DNA of 64,000 bases, from assembly GCA_022836615.1 (NCBI GenBank), contig MU405289.1, forward strand, positions 1 through 64,000, written 5' to 3'. A model generated the notes under the pieces. That model saw nothing but the letters and a program-made list of their open reading frames with translations. It had not been told where the DNA came from and searched no databases. Both the position numbers and the translations under genes were made by a program. Numbering within the stretch: position 1 is the stretch's first letter; each line of letters opens with the position of its first letter. This DNA comes from Annulohypoxylon bovei var. microspora. Its lineage: Eukaryota; Ascomycota; Sordariomycetes; Xylariales; Hypoxylaceae. Below are positions 34,381 to 46,364 of the stretch, in pieces.

Positions 34381-36809
34381 TTTAGAGGGAAAAGTATAAA
34401 AAAAGAAATCCTACGTGAGGTATTTCTAAAGTCTGAACATTTTTAGAAAAGTTAGAAGTTACGGATTAACCCCACTCATGATTTTTGCTGAAGCACCTCA
34501 AGCTCCAGCCAAGAATTGGCAGTCCTTGCGCGGGGCATTGAGGGGCTTGTACAGTACCCTACGTACGTTGAGGTAGCGCCTGCCTGCCTGTCCGACCTTA
34601 CGCAGATTAAGAGGTACCCAATTATGTCGCCAGGGTCAGGGTCTGGTCCACATGTGCAGTCTTATCGTAAACCAACATACCTGCATACATGTATATTCGA
34701 GTCCATTTCTACCACTAGAGGTACATATCAGATAAACATATAGGTAGATACCTACCTACGTATATATATGCCCATGTAGTTAAACGAAGATGAGGCAGAT
34801 GTAGCATACACAGGGACAAGCATCAATTGTCTCATCCAAATCAGCGTCCTTTTACGCCCACATGTAAGCATTGAGTGGATGATACACCTCGCCCAACTAA
34901 GGTGACACTAGGAGTTACCGGTATCGACGCTTAATTAATATACCGCCTGCAAGCCATCAGCTTCATTCATCGCTAACTCCAACTCCTTACATATTAATCC
35001 TTACCTAGGTCTTTAAATGTTTTTAAGCAGTATCGATTATGCATATATACAGGTAAGTAGCGAATGTAATAAATGCATATGAAGATTTACCCTAGCAATA
35101 TTGAACTGTACCCAGATAAGTAATGATTATTATAAACATTTCTGTTGGGCGATTTCTATTTCTCAACAACATCTCAGCTGCTTCTGTCACTACACGTATA
35201 ATAATATCACAACGGTTTCTTCAGCTACCGGCTACCTAAGTTGAACATAGAGCAGCACAACCGCCAAAGGCCAACCTCTAAAATCGTAGACAAAAAGTAA
35301 ACCCGCCCAGCCAAGACGGCTTCGAGCAGGAGGATGCACATTTCGGTCAACCTGATTAGTTAATTGTCGAATGCCAAATAAGCCATCAGCGTAATTCGCG
35401 CTCACCGCCAGGGTGCATCTGACCAATGCTATCAAACAGCGCATACATCGCTTCGAATCATCGTACAGTGTAACATAACACTCCGAGATATCAGTGATGC
35501 AAATACCTACCTACAGGTACGTTTTAATGGATCAAATGTACCTTACAGCGACGGATGAGTGCTCTTCGGATGATCCCAGCTACGTTAGTAAGTCTATGCG
35601 ATGCGAGAAACAACGCCTCATTGATAAAATGGCGCAACTCAGTGATTAGGTAATGAGCGGATGAAACCGAACAAGTTCACTTACCTAGCCCAAGGAATAA
35701 CCACTCATCTTGGTTGTAATATGTTTTGCTGGCTAACAGTATATTACATAGTTGTTTAGATGTAGATATATTTCAGTTCACGCGACGGGGTATATAATAG
35801 TCTCGTCATATAAACCATCAATGATAGACAATCCATGGGGCTGTTATCCTCCATAGTCATTAGGAACCATCTTCTCTCCATGCCTCTAATCCTGACGACC
35901 TGACCTCATTCTAGCGCAAATTCCTAGACGCTGTCTTTCATCTTCTCAGCTATTTGTGAGATCCGGATAATGTCATGTTATCCGTAAACATGACTGCCAT
36001 ATCACGCGATACGAGGACATCTAGGAGATACTAAGACGGGTCGGCATCGGGAGTCTATTATTTCCCCAGATTCTGCTTTGTTTCGGGATGTCTCGTTGGC
36101 TGAAACCTCGAGACATGACTCATGGCTTCTTAGATTGCACGGAAGAGGCGATGATTAAGTACAGGGTCACCGCGACGATAATTATAATATCGGTCGGTTA
36201 TGTAGGATAACTAGGTGATCCTAGCTTCAGGGCGTTTTTGCGATGAATCTAAACGGTATATCTTATTGTCCTAAATGATTTCTATATATATCAGGGATCT
36301 CGCGAGACTACTACGGCAGTTATCAGACATCCCTAATAAAATTGAGGGTGTACTTCTTCCGGCACTCCAAGACCTACGCGGCCTTTGAAACCCTTCAGGT
36401 TGCGTGGAACGAGGTTACTTGTGACCATAGCACGATAAGTGGTGCAATTATAAATTATATCACGAGACATAGAAAATGAACGACAATTGTGTGATTTTGC
36501 CCAACTACCTCGTGTATTGTACACATGAGAGAATTCATTAACGATGTGATTAATTTTAGAAACAGGTAAGATATATTCTATAATCTTCGATATTTACGTA
36601 GTTTTGGATAGGCGTGTTAAAAATATCAAATAATTAAAGAAATCGAACTTTATGAACAAAGTCTTTAAAACGTGTTTTGAAGGATGTTTTCAGTATTAAC
36701 GGTAACACCTTGATATTATATGTCAGTTAAAATCATGCATCTTTATACTTATCTGATTGCTAGACACTTGAGGACAAAGTTAAAAAGGTTACAAAAAAAT
36801 TGATTAGTG
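34381..36809. other. Long intergenic region, no gene seen
   Basis: The promoter side of pyruvate kinase, followed by unassigned sequence. Short frames (75 aa at 34,516; 70 aa at 35,232; 63 aa at 36,333) lack codon bias, motifs or spliceable partners. Contains CCTACCTA/TAGGTA motifs near 34,741-34,765 and 35,504-35,520. Confidence 0.6.
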
Positions 36810-36962
36810 CGACACTGGCCCGATTCGAACGGGCGCCTCCGAAGAGATATAATTAAACGCAATGTTCGAGTCTATAATATGGATTAGCAACTATGATCTT
36901 TCATAAAGAGAGAGATGGAAATTTGACCCACCATACGCATTAGACCGCTCTGCCACAGTGCC
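36810..36962 (-). tRNA. tRNA-Leu-like gene with long insert, anticodon unresolved
   Basis: On the minus strand GGCACTG pairs with CAGTGTC (seven pairs, one G-U). The D-region GTGGCAGAGCGGTCTAATGCG is that of fungal leucine tRNAs. A short class II variable arm (CTCTTCGGAG) and a perfect T-arm (GCCCG TTCGAAT CGGGC) follow, with a T7 Pol III stop downstream. Between the D-arm and the variable arm there are about 85 extra bases. I cannot make an anticodon stem pair across them: GGTCAAA could supply a CAA anticodon and a TATGG/CCATA stem exists but leaves an abnormal variable region. It is either an intron-bearing tRNA-Leu or a disrupted one. Confidence 0.6.
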
Positions 36963-37949
36963 AGTTTTACTTGGAAGACCGTGAAGATGCAAGATTTTAA
37001 AATGATTTATATTGTGTACCTACTTACGTTAGTATGAATGCCCACAAAAGTTTTGAATACTAGTTTTTTGGGATCTAGAAATAACATCTTATATAATGTG
37101 CGCAACCCTCAATAGCTTTCATGTATCCTACTCCTTAATCAAATTAAACAAATCCCGATAATCATTATCTAGGTTAATATGTTCAATGTTATTGGCTTTC
37201 ACTTTGAGTCTTCAAGCGAATCCTTAGTTAGTACTACTCGTGCGAAGGTGACTACATGTTTACCTACTTACTTAAGGGTATTCTCATATGTTTTTTCGGA
37301 CCTATATTTTCTTATATTCTCCTCGCCATAGTTAGTATAGCCGATGATGCCCGACAAAAAAAACCGAACTAAGACTATGCACGTAGTTGTTTATTATTTC
37401 CAATACTACGGCCAATGGCGTTAACTTATGGTAATTGTTTCCAAGGCTATACCTTTTTCTCTTAAAATCTGAATAATCCCGAATTTTTGAAATAGGTATC
37501 TACCTAGGTAGGTAGTTATACAATCCGTATTGTTTTCTACCCCGTTTGGGACGGCGATTTCATATAATATGTTGTACTAATATATGGTTAAGTTTTTATA
37601 TGTGATTTTTCTGATTCGGCCTACTAAATCTAGGAATTACATAGAATAACAATCTCAGCTAACTAAGAATCGGCTTTTGCAAGTGCCAATAAGTTGCTAT
37701 AACAAACATAAGGTGTAAACTTGACTCTGATAATGGGAAAGGCTTTTATATAGACGCGCGGAAAAACATTTACTCATTATACAATACGATAAATATGCCA
37801 GTATTAAAACCTTACGAAAATTGATTATACAGTGTATGTCCTGGGTGATTAAAGAATGTCATCCAAGACGAATCCATCCTAAAGTATGTTAATAATGAAA
37901 CGATAAGGAGGAAAAGAAAATTTCCGTCTTTAACCCAGGGAGTAAAAAA
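36963..37949. other. Intergenic, no gene seen
   Basis: AT-leaning sequence between the tRNA-like gene and the 3' end of the T5orf172-type gene. Contains the palindromic-type motif TATCTACCTAGGTAGGTAG at about 37,496-37,515. No reading frame worth calling. Confidence 0.6.
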
Positions 37950-38936
37950 TTACCATGTATCTCTTAAGAAGGAAACCCAGCAAGTAGGACTACCAAGATC
38001 GAGATTATCAAGTCGTTTCTTCCACACAGGTAGCAAACACCCATCCTTATTGTATGGCTTGAGCGTTGCCCATTGCTGCCAAGGTCGGATGAGGTCGTGG
38101 AGATCTCGTTTCTTAAACTTGAACCATTCTTTATGACGTACGTGACAACCAGGACAACCCGACGGCTCACTCATTCTCGTGTTGTTGAGAAGTAAATGTA
38201 TGATTCTCTCGTATCGACGAGGGTTAGGCATCTCCCAAGCACCAATCATTTGAGGTTGATAATGGCAAATCCTGCTAATATCAGTGAGGCGCCTGTCGAC
38301 ATTGTTCGAACAGCCAATTTTAACATGTTCCCGACTAGAAGATCCATTAACACTGTGAGACTCTGGTAGTCTAAATGAATATAGGAACCCCTGGCCCTGC
38401 TCAATGGCACTTAGAGGTTTTATAAGTTGGTGTTTAACTTCGGAGTTAGTTTCAAAGAACCATTTATCTCTGCAATAATACTCGAAGCGGTGACATGTAG
38501 GTTCACGATGTATCGAGCCAGATGGCTTCCGTGTTTCCGAGGCAGCTTCATCGGTAGTTGGGGTATGTGGGACTTGGGATTTGTGAGAAGCTGTTCGTGA
38601 TTGATCACTCTGAGGGCTTCTCGCGAGGGAGTCTAGCTTCTTTTCCCACAACTGGGCTTTCGAACTAGCCTCATCTTGGTGCCATCTCTTACACATCACC
38701 GCGCTTGCGAGTTCCTTTAAAAGCTCTAAAACGTGGTGGTCGATAGACTTATTGGAGGCAATGGATTGAGTGAGTTCTGTTATCTTTATAACAGTAGCTT
38801 TGCTGAGCGGGTTGCGACACATAGATTTGTTAGAGAGCCGATTATGACACTTGAGCGTATCTCCATGTTGGATATCAAGTAAATGTCGAATAGCAATAGA
38901 AGTATCTGGCCACCCAGAGTCTGACGTCGAAGACAT
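37950..38936 (-). CDS. T5orf172/GIY-YIG-like domain protein
   Basis: A single-exon protein of 328 residues. The C-terminal half has the pattern of the T5orf172 (DUF1766-type, GIY-YIG-related) domain found in many fungal hypothetical proteins: GFLYSFRLPE (about 183-192), VKIGCSNNVDRRL (about 205-217) with the KIG...RR core, YERIIHLLL (about 242) carrying a possible catalytic Glu, and a CPGCHVRHKEWF block (about 261-272). Bacteriophage T5 Orf172 and related domains are thought to bind or cut nucleic acid; activity here is unknown. The N-terminal half is polar and Ser/Lys-rich, with a Cys pair (C30, C40). The start is the first ATG; the stop directly follows RDTW. It stands alone, with no neighbour suggesting a pathway. 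Confidence 0.8.
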   Translation of the reverse strand: MSSTSDSGWPDTSIAIRHLLDIQHGDTLKCHNRLSNKSMCRNPLSKATVIKITELTQSIASNKSIDHHVLELLKELASAVMCKRWHQDEASSKAQLWEKKLDSLARSPQSDQSRTASHKSQVPHTPTTDEAASETRKPSGSIHREPTCHRFEYYCRDKWFFETNSEVKHQLIKPLSAIEQGQGFLYSFRLPESHSVNGSSSREHVKIGCSNNVDRRLTDISRICHYQPQMIGAWEMPNPRRYERIIHLLLNNTRMSEPSGCPGCHVRHKEWFKFKKRDLHDLIRPWQQWATLKPYNKDGCLLPVWKKRLDNLDLGSPTCWVSFLRDTW

Positions 38937-40515
38937 CTGTTACCCGTTGATGTATTTAGAGGCGCGATTCCAAGGTATGGGTAAAGCGAGGTAGTTATTT
39001 CCAAGTCACCAAGACCAGTCCAGGCCACAGACAAGGTGCAAGTCAAGTTCTATATATTTGGGTGTAAGGTCATGGCCTATCGTATGGGGTTTTGTAATGG
39101 AATCGGCGGACAAGGGGGAACAGGCCAAGGAGTCGTAATAGGCTGTGCTATCCCTGACCACATTACCTCAACCACACCAACAGCTGAGTATATACCACCC
39201 TAATATGACTCAGGGGATTAGTGCGAGGTCAGATATGAGATGGTATCGAGGTGTCGTGAGTACTACCTTGCTGCATACATTTGACTATGATATATAGTAG
39301 GCTTGTTGAATAAGATAATATACTATGCGCTCGATTTCGAAAACGATTAAAATGAAGGTTACTTGATAGCTAGATATAACCTGTTGAAGTTTTAGGTATG
39401 CGATCACTCTAACGCATACCTACTTTCGAACACCAGGGAAAATAGGAGGCCTATTGATACGGGGTGCTGATCGACCACCCGGACAGGGGTGAATAGGTAT
39501 CATGTCGATTTAAACAACCAACACACTTGGTTTTCGGTCGCATCAAAGTTGACCATTCTGCCTTGGAGGCCACGCTGCTTTCGGCGTTTAGAGACGGATA
39601 ATGATTGGACGCACCGCATTTGAACGGGTCAGCTGCCTACGAAGACATTTATTGCTTCCACTAAATCCCAAATACGACATGATAGGACTCTATAAAGGTT
39701 TGAGCGTCGTTAAGCTGAGTCTCTATAGGGGCATTTAAGGGCATTATTTGCCCAGCTAAGTTGGCAGCAACTCTGAGTAATTGTCACAAGCCCACTTACT
39801 ACCTATATCTCCTACCCACTATCTGCGGAATAACTCTATGGTCCGGACTTGATTGTATCCTATATATGAAATGATGGGGGTCCAGATAATATTTTGCTGC
39901 TTGAACATAGGTATCTATTAATGATAACTACATAGCCAGGCAGGTGAGTATTGTGGGCCTCAATCGAAATGGTCTGGCTAAGTATTACATGCATAAATGA
40001 TAATATTCCAAATTTAGAAAATATATCTCTAATAGTTTGATATTGTATGTGATTGTGGGAAGGGGATCGATGAAGACATCTACACCGGTATGTACTTGGA
40101 TATCTACCTACATACCTATGTACGATGCACTGTACGCACAAGCCACAAGCCACAAATTGCAAGCCACATAGATAATAGGACCTGAAACAAATAGCGAATC
40201 AGGTGCTTTGAAAGACGATACTAAAGATACGCTAAGCCCTAAGATAAGGAACTCGTATGACAGGGATTACGTCGTTGTGTACCGGTGTTGCTCCGTCAAC
40301 GGAAGAGGAACAAATTAAGCACAACTCGGAATTCAATTTCTCAATTCTCGATTTTTGATTCACATCACAACCAATACCATACCTGCATTTCACCTGCATT
40401 TCAACCACCTAGGCGGCGCATATTTGAACTGCACTGGCCATTGCCTTGTCTTTTGCATGGTCAATTAATTCATTTGACGACCATTATCTGTTAGGACACT
40501 TCTTTCAAACATTTA
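38937..40515. other. Divergent intergenic region, no gene seen
   Basis: Lies between the divergent T5orf172-type and Cut12-type genes, so it should hold both promoters. Frames of 69-100 codons here have no recognisable features. CTACCTACATACCTA-type motifs occur near 40,095-40,125. Confidence 0.6.
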
Positions 40516-42759
40516 ATGGCTCAACCACTCACCCCCTCTAGTAACGCGACGCTTAATCTTACAGCAACAGCAACTCCAACGAGTCGTCACCTAGATAAAT
40601 ACGAAGTCAAATACGAATTCCAATCGCACACGACCACAATGACTACCGAGCGCGTCACCAGTGATGGTGAGGGTGATGCGGCAATCACCGAATTGAACAC
40701 TCCGACGGAGGATAATAAAGACAATAAAGACAATACCGGTCTTAATCAGGAGAATGTTTCACCCTCCAAATCGCGTCACTCCAGAATATTATCTGGTACC
40801 GAACTCACACCTCTTAAGATTCTAATCACTAAGGATGATTCAATTGACACCGAGTCTCGTCCTTCTCAAAAGAAGATTTCACCCATTAAGAGTCCACGAA
40901 AAATATCGCCAGAGAAACGTTTCCCAGTCAAAATCAACAGTAGCCCATCTCCCACTCTTGAGGTTCAGACAGCCCAGACAACCCAGACAATCCAGACACT
41001 CCAGACACCTCCTGTACAGAAGGAACAAGAGATCTCGATTGAAGAGGCACTACGCCAAAATGAAGGCTTAGCAAATGCTATTAAGATTTTCGAAGATGAA
41101 GACACCATTTTGGAAACCGGCGAAGACGATGAGGCCGATGTCACGGCTATGTCCATAGATGACCAGCAGCTCGAAGATGAGTCCGCAGGTCCGGACGACA
41201 CCATGGTTAGCACCTTTAGCAACTTTTCCGCGGTACCAAACATGACCATGTTCGCAAGAATCGGACATAGCCCTACAAAGTTTGCTAATGTGGCTGCCAC
41301 CCCCACCGCCGTACGAAGTCGGCGGGATTTATCACCTTTAAGAACCCCTAGACCCCCCGTCGTGGGTGAATCTGGCAACACGACCAATTTACTTGTGGAT
41401 TTTACGGAGCAGATCAATGGATTTTCTTCTGGGTATGTTCAGCAAACACCCAGCCGAAACCAACCATCTGGCAGACCCCTACGAAATCCCGTTGCTGCAA
41501 CTCCTCAACGTCGACAATCCAACTTGCTCGACTTCGATATACCCCCGCTCCCTACGCCCCGCAGCATCCCCACCATAACCCCAAGGGAGCTTGAATCTCT
41601 CAAGTCAGGCTTTCTCTCCGAGATTAGTGGCCTCAAAGCTTCCCTTAGCGGCAAGGAGGCTGAGGTCTCGTCCCTGAAGACAGCAGTAGGCGATGCCGAG
41701 AAGCGAGTGGGCGAGTGTATGGAGGAGCTCCGCGAGATACGGGTTGTCAAAGAGTCCTTGACCGAGGAGAGAGATAACTGGGAAAAGCGCGGCCGGGATA
41801 TGGAGACTGTGCTCCGAAAGGTCAAGGATGAAATTGTCACGAGCCAGCGGGAGCGCGAAGAGCTCGAGTCGAAGTTAGAGGAGAGCGAGAAGCGTCGCGA
41901 GGCCGCCGAGATCATGGCACAAGAGGCCGAGAGTAAGATGGCGGGCATGCGCGCCGGTAAAGCCACCTCGGAAGCAGGATCCCCCTCGCCGGGTGGTAAC
42001 AAGTCGCCGGACAAGATTAAGAATGCCGGAGCTCGCGAGGTCGAGATTGCAGTGGAGCGAGTGGCACGCGAATTACATGCACTCTACAAGAGCAAGCACG
42101 AGACCAAGGTTTCAGCTCTAAAGAAAAGCTACGAGAATCGCTGGGAGAAGAAGGTTCGAGAGCTCGAGAACAGGTTGGAGGACCTGGCCGACGAGAATGA
42201 GAAACTGAAACTCGGTCGCGATGCTACGATGACAAGGGTCGATCCTAACCAGGGCATCATAGATGAGGAGCGCAAGGCTCAGGCCGTCAAAAATTCGGCA
42301 CAGATCAAGGAGCTCACCGCCGAGATAGAGAAGCTTGAGGCTGTCATTAATAGTGTTAAGGTGGACAACCGCGAACTCCGTCAACTCCTCGAACAGGAAC
42401 GCGTCGAGAAGGGCGAGCTAGTCATGCTGGCTGAAGAAATGATGTCGATGCAGAATATTGTTCAGAAAGAGGAAATGCCACCGCCTCCCGCCCGACCAAC
42501 CATTCCCAAGACCCAGCTATCGGGCGCGGCCAATTTCCGCAGTAGTATCGGTAGTCGGCCTTCAGGTTTAAGGGCTCCCGGCTCGGCGAAGAAGCCGACG
42601 GAGAGCAGGATCGGCGGGATCGGAGGGATTGCTCACGAGAGAAGCAAGAATGGTGGGTCTCACGGTGGTATCCCGCGCCCTGGTAGCGGCATGGGCACGC
42701 GGAGTGGCATCATGAGCTCTATTGAGAAGATGGGCAATTACCGAGGTCGAGGCGAGTAA
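40516..42759 (+). CDS. Probable Cut12-type spindle pole body coiled-coil protein
   Basis: An intron-less frame of 747 residues. The first 340 residues are disordered and rich in Ser, Thr and Pro with many SP/TP sites (SPSKSRHS, SPIKSPRK, SPEKR), typical of Cdk-regulated spindle proteins, and include a short QT-rich repeat (TAQTTQTIQTLQT). A long coiled coil follows (about 355-480), then the block ELHALYKSKHETKVSALKKS (about 515-535), which I associate with the fungal Cut12 spindle-pole-body domain, with more coiled coil to about 650. The C-terminus is basic and Gly/Ser/Arg-rich. Fission yeast Cut12 sits at the spindle pole body and promotes mitotic commitment through Plo1; that role here is by family inference. 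Other coiled-coil spindle proteins are possible. Confidence 0.7.
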   Translation: MAQPLTPSSNATLNLTATATPTSRHLDKYEVKYEFQSHTTTMTTERVTSDGEGDAAITELNTPTEDNKDNKDNTGLNQENVSPSKSRHSRILSGTELTPLKILITKDDSIDTESRPSQKKISPIKSPRKISPEKRFPVKINSSPSPTLEVQTAQTTQTIQTLQTPPVQKEQEISIEEALRQNEGLANAIKIFEDEDTILETGEDDEADVTAMSIDDQQLEDESAGPDDTMVSTFSNFSAVPNMTMFARIGHSPTKFANVAATPTAVRSRRDLSPLRTPRPPVVGESGNTTNLLVDFTEQINGFSSGYVQQTPSRNQPSGRPLRNPVAATPQRRQSNLLDFDIPPLPTPRSIPTITPRELESLKSGFLSEISGLKASLSGKEAEVSSLKTAVGDAEKRVGECMEELREIRVVKESLTEERDNWEKRGRDMETVLRKVKDEIVTSQREREELESKLEESEKRREAAEIMAQEAESKMAGMRAGKATSEAGSPSPGGNKSPDKIKNAGAREVEIAVERVARELHALYKSKHETKVSALKKSYENRWEKKVRELENRLEDLADENEKLKLGRDATMTRVDPNQGIIDEERKAQAVKNSAQIKELTAEIEKLEAVINSVKVDNRELRQLLEQERVEKGELVMLAEEMMSMQNIVQKEEMPPPPARPTIPKTQLSGAANFRSSIGSRPSGLRAPGSAKKPTESRIGGIGGIAHERSKNGGSHGGIPRPGSGMGTRSGIMSSIEKMGNYRGRGE

Positions 42760-43099
42760 GCCTGAATGAGTCCTGAACTAATGACTTGGGTTTACGACGA
42801 GCCACGGTTGGGGCGTTATGAGTTCTGATGCAGATACGATGTCAGGTTACTGTAATGATTAGTTCGCACTCGGAGTTTAGGTCGGGACGATGAGCCTTTT
42901 TTCCGAATTGCAAGACCGCTTGAGTCATCTCTCGAGCCTGGCCATACTGGCTTTCTTGCAGATACGTCCTTAATTCTATTCTCTGTACCTTTTATAATAC
43001 CAGAAGTTTCTACTCAGTCGAGACATGAAACTAAACACTACAAGATTTTCAATGAGAGATAACTATCTTCTAACATTAGTGACTATATATAAGTGACTA
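42760..43099. other. Convergent 3' intergenic spacer
   Basis: 340 bp between the convergent ends of the Cut12-type gene and the NRPS-like gene. No ORF or repeat seen. Confidence 0.6.
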
Positions 43100-46000
43100 T
43101 TAGTGTCGGTCTGCTACGGTGCTACTTAACCAATGTTGTAACATTTTTGGTATCAGGTCAGCGTCTAACACCTGTGGACATAGACGGAGAGCATCACTAT
43201 CACTACAAGCCTTCGTAATGTCAAACCTCAAGCCGGGCCCGGAGCCAACACCTAAACCCTCGTAAGTATTTTCGTAGTAGTCAACGAGCTTGACAGCGGG
43301 CAATCTTGTCTCAGCCGCCGGGCCTAGATCTTCCGCCCGCGAGCGTAGTCTCTTTAACCATTCTCCCAGGCCGACGTCCTCAAACTCCAACCCTGCCTTC
43401 CTCAACGCCGGCAAGAAATCCCCATTCCAGGAAAACTCGTGGGGTGGCTTGACATTATAGAACATCGCTCTACCCGCCTTTGGACCAAGCTTCTCCGCAA
43501 GCTGCAGGCACGTACGGGCCACCGTGTCTACCGGCATCCAATCACAGATATCGTGATCGCCCTCGAGACGCGGCAAGGCGCGGACCTCCGTTGCGCTTCG
43601 AACGAGAATCGGGATCGCTTCCTTGTCGTTCCAGATCCCGCTGACGGTGTCGGCCGAGATCTGGCCTATCCGCAACACGCCAACGGCGGCCCCGCGTGCG
43701 GCGGCGGCGGCGCAGATGCGCTCGCCTACGAGCTTGGACCGCGCGTACCCCGTAGGCGCCGCGGAGCTGAGAGATGGCAAGGGACCCTCGGGTACGTTGG
43801 CGGGGGTGGGCATTTGGAAGGCGGTCGAGATGCTGCTTGCGAACACGAGACGGGCGGGATCGCGGAACGGGACGCGCAAGGATAGCTCGAGGAGATTGCG
43901 CAGACCCGTTATGTGCGGGACTAGGCTTTTGAGCGAGACGTTGAAGTTGACGGGCCAGGCCGCGTGGATGACGAGGTTGGCCGACTCTTGGAGAGCCGTG
44001 TAGTCCTCTACCGAGAGACCGAGATTTGAGGCACCTATGTTGTTGGTCGTTAGGGCGGTTAGCTTTCTGGCCCGTGTATCGTCGCCGTCTACTTCGCGAA
44101 GCCGTCGGGTCTTCATGGACTCGCTGATGCGAGCTAGTGCGTCGTTGCCGCGGACGAGACAGAAAACCCGCTCGACCCCAGGGTCATCCAAGAGTTGGTC
44201 TAATATATGCGCACCAAGCGCTCCAGTCGCGCCGGTAAGAATCTAGATTCTCCTATTAGCCACTATGGCTCATGGGGATATGACAAGATTGTTAGTGCTA
44301 TTGCTTACCACAACTTGCCTCTCTGGTGTCGGTAGCTCACCAGGCGTCCATGGCTGAAATCTAAGATGGTTACCAATGATCGTCACCATCTGCAATATCA
44401 CATCTTTATCAAATTTGCTGGTGTTGTTAAGATTCTCGCCGGTTCGCATTTCATAGAGGAGTCGAGCAAGCTTTGCTACAGATCCGGCATCGTAGACGAC
44501 ATTAGTACGCAGCGAATGTCCTGCAAGGTCGAGATCTTGTTGCAGGAGCCTGCGGACCTGGGCGGCACGCAGGCTATCGATCCCCGCGGCGAATAGATCG
44601 GCGTCAATATCAGGTACTTCGATACCCGCTCGCTGGCGGATGAGCTCCATAATGAACCGCTCTAATTGCTCGACATCGAGCTTCAGGTCCTTGCCGATTT
44701 CCTTGTCCTTGTTATATAGAGATTCTATCACGCCCTCGAAGCGAGCGTATGCAGCCGCGCGGATGATGTTGTTCTTGTCGGTAGCGGGATATTCGACATT
44801 CGCAGCCAGGGGTGCTATCATGTCAGGGGTGAGACGTGCAAATTCGTCAGCGATCGTATTTGCTTTGTCTATGTAAGGCTTGATGGCCTTGACAAGCTCA
44901 TCATCTGATAACGCGGCCGCGGTCACGGACCGGAATACTAGAAGACCGGGTACGAGACGATCGTTTCCGACCATCAAGACGTCACGCACAAGCGGGCTCT
45001 CGCGAATAGTGCCCTCTATGTTGAGAGGAAGGATTTTTTCGCCGCTCAAAAGAGTTATTCGATCATCGGCGCGAGCGACGTATTTCCAGGACCAGTCCGA
45101 AGTAGGATGGGGAGAGAAGAGGTCTCCCGAGTGAAAGGAACCAGGGGGGTCATCTGAGTTGCTTACCATGAGAGCGGGATGGGACTTGAGATACACGGAC
45201 TCGTATACGTTATTGTCGAGCCTCTTGAAAGTCATATGCCTACGTAGGTTGGCATATGGTCGGATATAGTTCCAGGTATCGTCGCCCGGAAGACGATAGA
45301 TGGAATCGCCAACATGACCGACTTCGGTTCTCGACGCAAGTTAGCCCGCAAGAATGAACCAAGGGTCAATAGGAGACTAACAAACCCAATATCACACCGA
45401 GATTTACGCCCGCTTCGACTACTCGATTGCCAAGCTCATCAGGGGTTCTTGCTCCAGCAGAAGTGACAAATTTGCATCTTTTGAGGATATCGACACCATC
45501 CTGTCTCTCTGCCATCAACTTCAGTGCATATGGAACCGTGTGACATATCTCAGGTTGAACAGACTTCAGGGCTGAAATCAGGTTATCTGCGGTTAGTGGT
45601 AGGTGTGCATTGAATAGGTGAGCCGGTCTACGCATCCACATCGCCTGCATAGATGTCATTAGGCCGTGAAGGTGATACCAAGGTAACGCATTGAAAGCCT
45701 TGAGACCCGTGCCCGAGACTATAGAAGCTAGAAGACCCCTGTTAGAAAGAAACAGTGGTTTGGGCAGTCCAGTGGAACCAGAGGAGTGCATCATGAGCGT
45801 CACTTGGGTATGTTCCTCTTCCCCATCAGGGATGGGTCTCTGAAACGGCTCGGAAGGAAGTCCTGGCCTATCAAAGTCTTCCCTAGCTGGCATCTGGATC
45901 AGCAGGAGATCTGGGCGCGCTTCTTTGATCTCAGCTATGGTGGAGTTAATGCGGACTGTTGTCCCGTAAAGGATAGCATCGCAGTTTACTCTCCCGAGCA

Positions 46001-46364
46001 GATGGAGGCATGCTGGCTGATTTAGACGAATAGATATGGTTAAGACTTTGCATCCTAGGCGGAACAGGGCGAAGAAGGTGACGACGAACGATAGGTCTGA
46101 AGCCGCAAAGAGTGCTACTGTTTTTCGCGAGTTCGCCTTAAGGCCAGCTCTCACTAGTACCCTACAAGCCTCGTCGACCATGCGATCAAGATCCTTCCCG
46201 GTGAAGTACTCATATTCGGAAGCGTCGTAATCATACCGGGGATAACCAAGGATAGGAACCTGTTCTATATCCTTCCCTCGCTCACGGATGAGATCGTCAA
46301 TCACCCGTAGCTTACCAAACTTGCCAATTCGTTCCTCAACAACTTCAGCTGATATGTTAGCCAT
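43100..46364 (-). CDS. NRPS-like carboxylic acid reductase (A-T-R)
   Basis: Three exons (46,364-45,382, 45,329-44,309, 44,242-43,100) join in phase to 1,048 residues. The adenylation domain shows core motif SSGSTGLPKP (about 194-203), ILGLTEVGHVG (about 323-333, formed across intron 1) and a GDLFSPHP...RADDRITLLSGEK block near 397-427. The carrier domain has GIDSL with the phosphopantetheine Ser at about 580. The terminal reductase starts at exon 3 with the NAD(P) motif TGATGALG (about 671-678), and the Tyr/Lys pair of GYARSKL lies at about 834/838. There is no condensation domain. Enzymes of this layout activate a carboxylic acid with ATP, hold it as thioester and release it as aldehyde using NADPH, as Lys2-type and aryl-acid reductases do. 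The substrate cannot be read from the sequence. No tailoring genes are adjacent. Confidence 0.9.
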
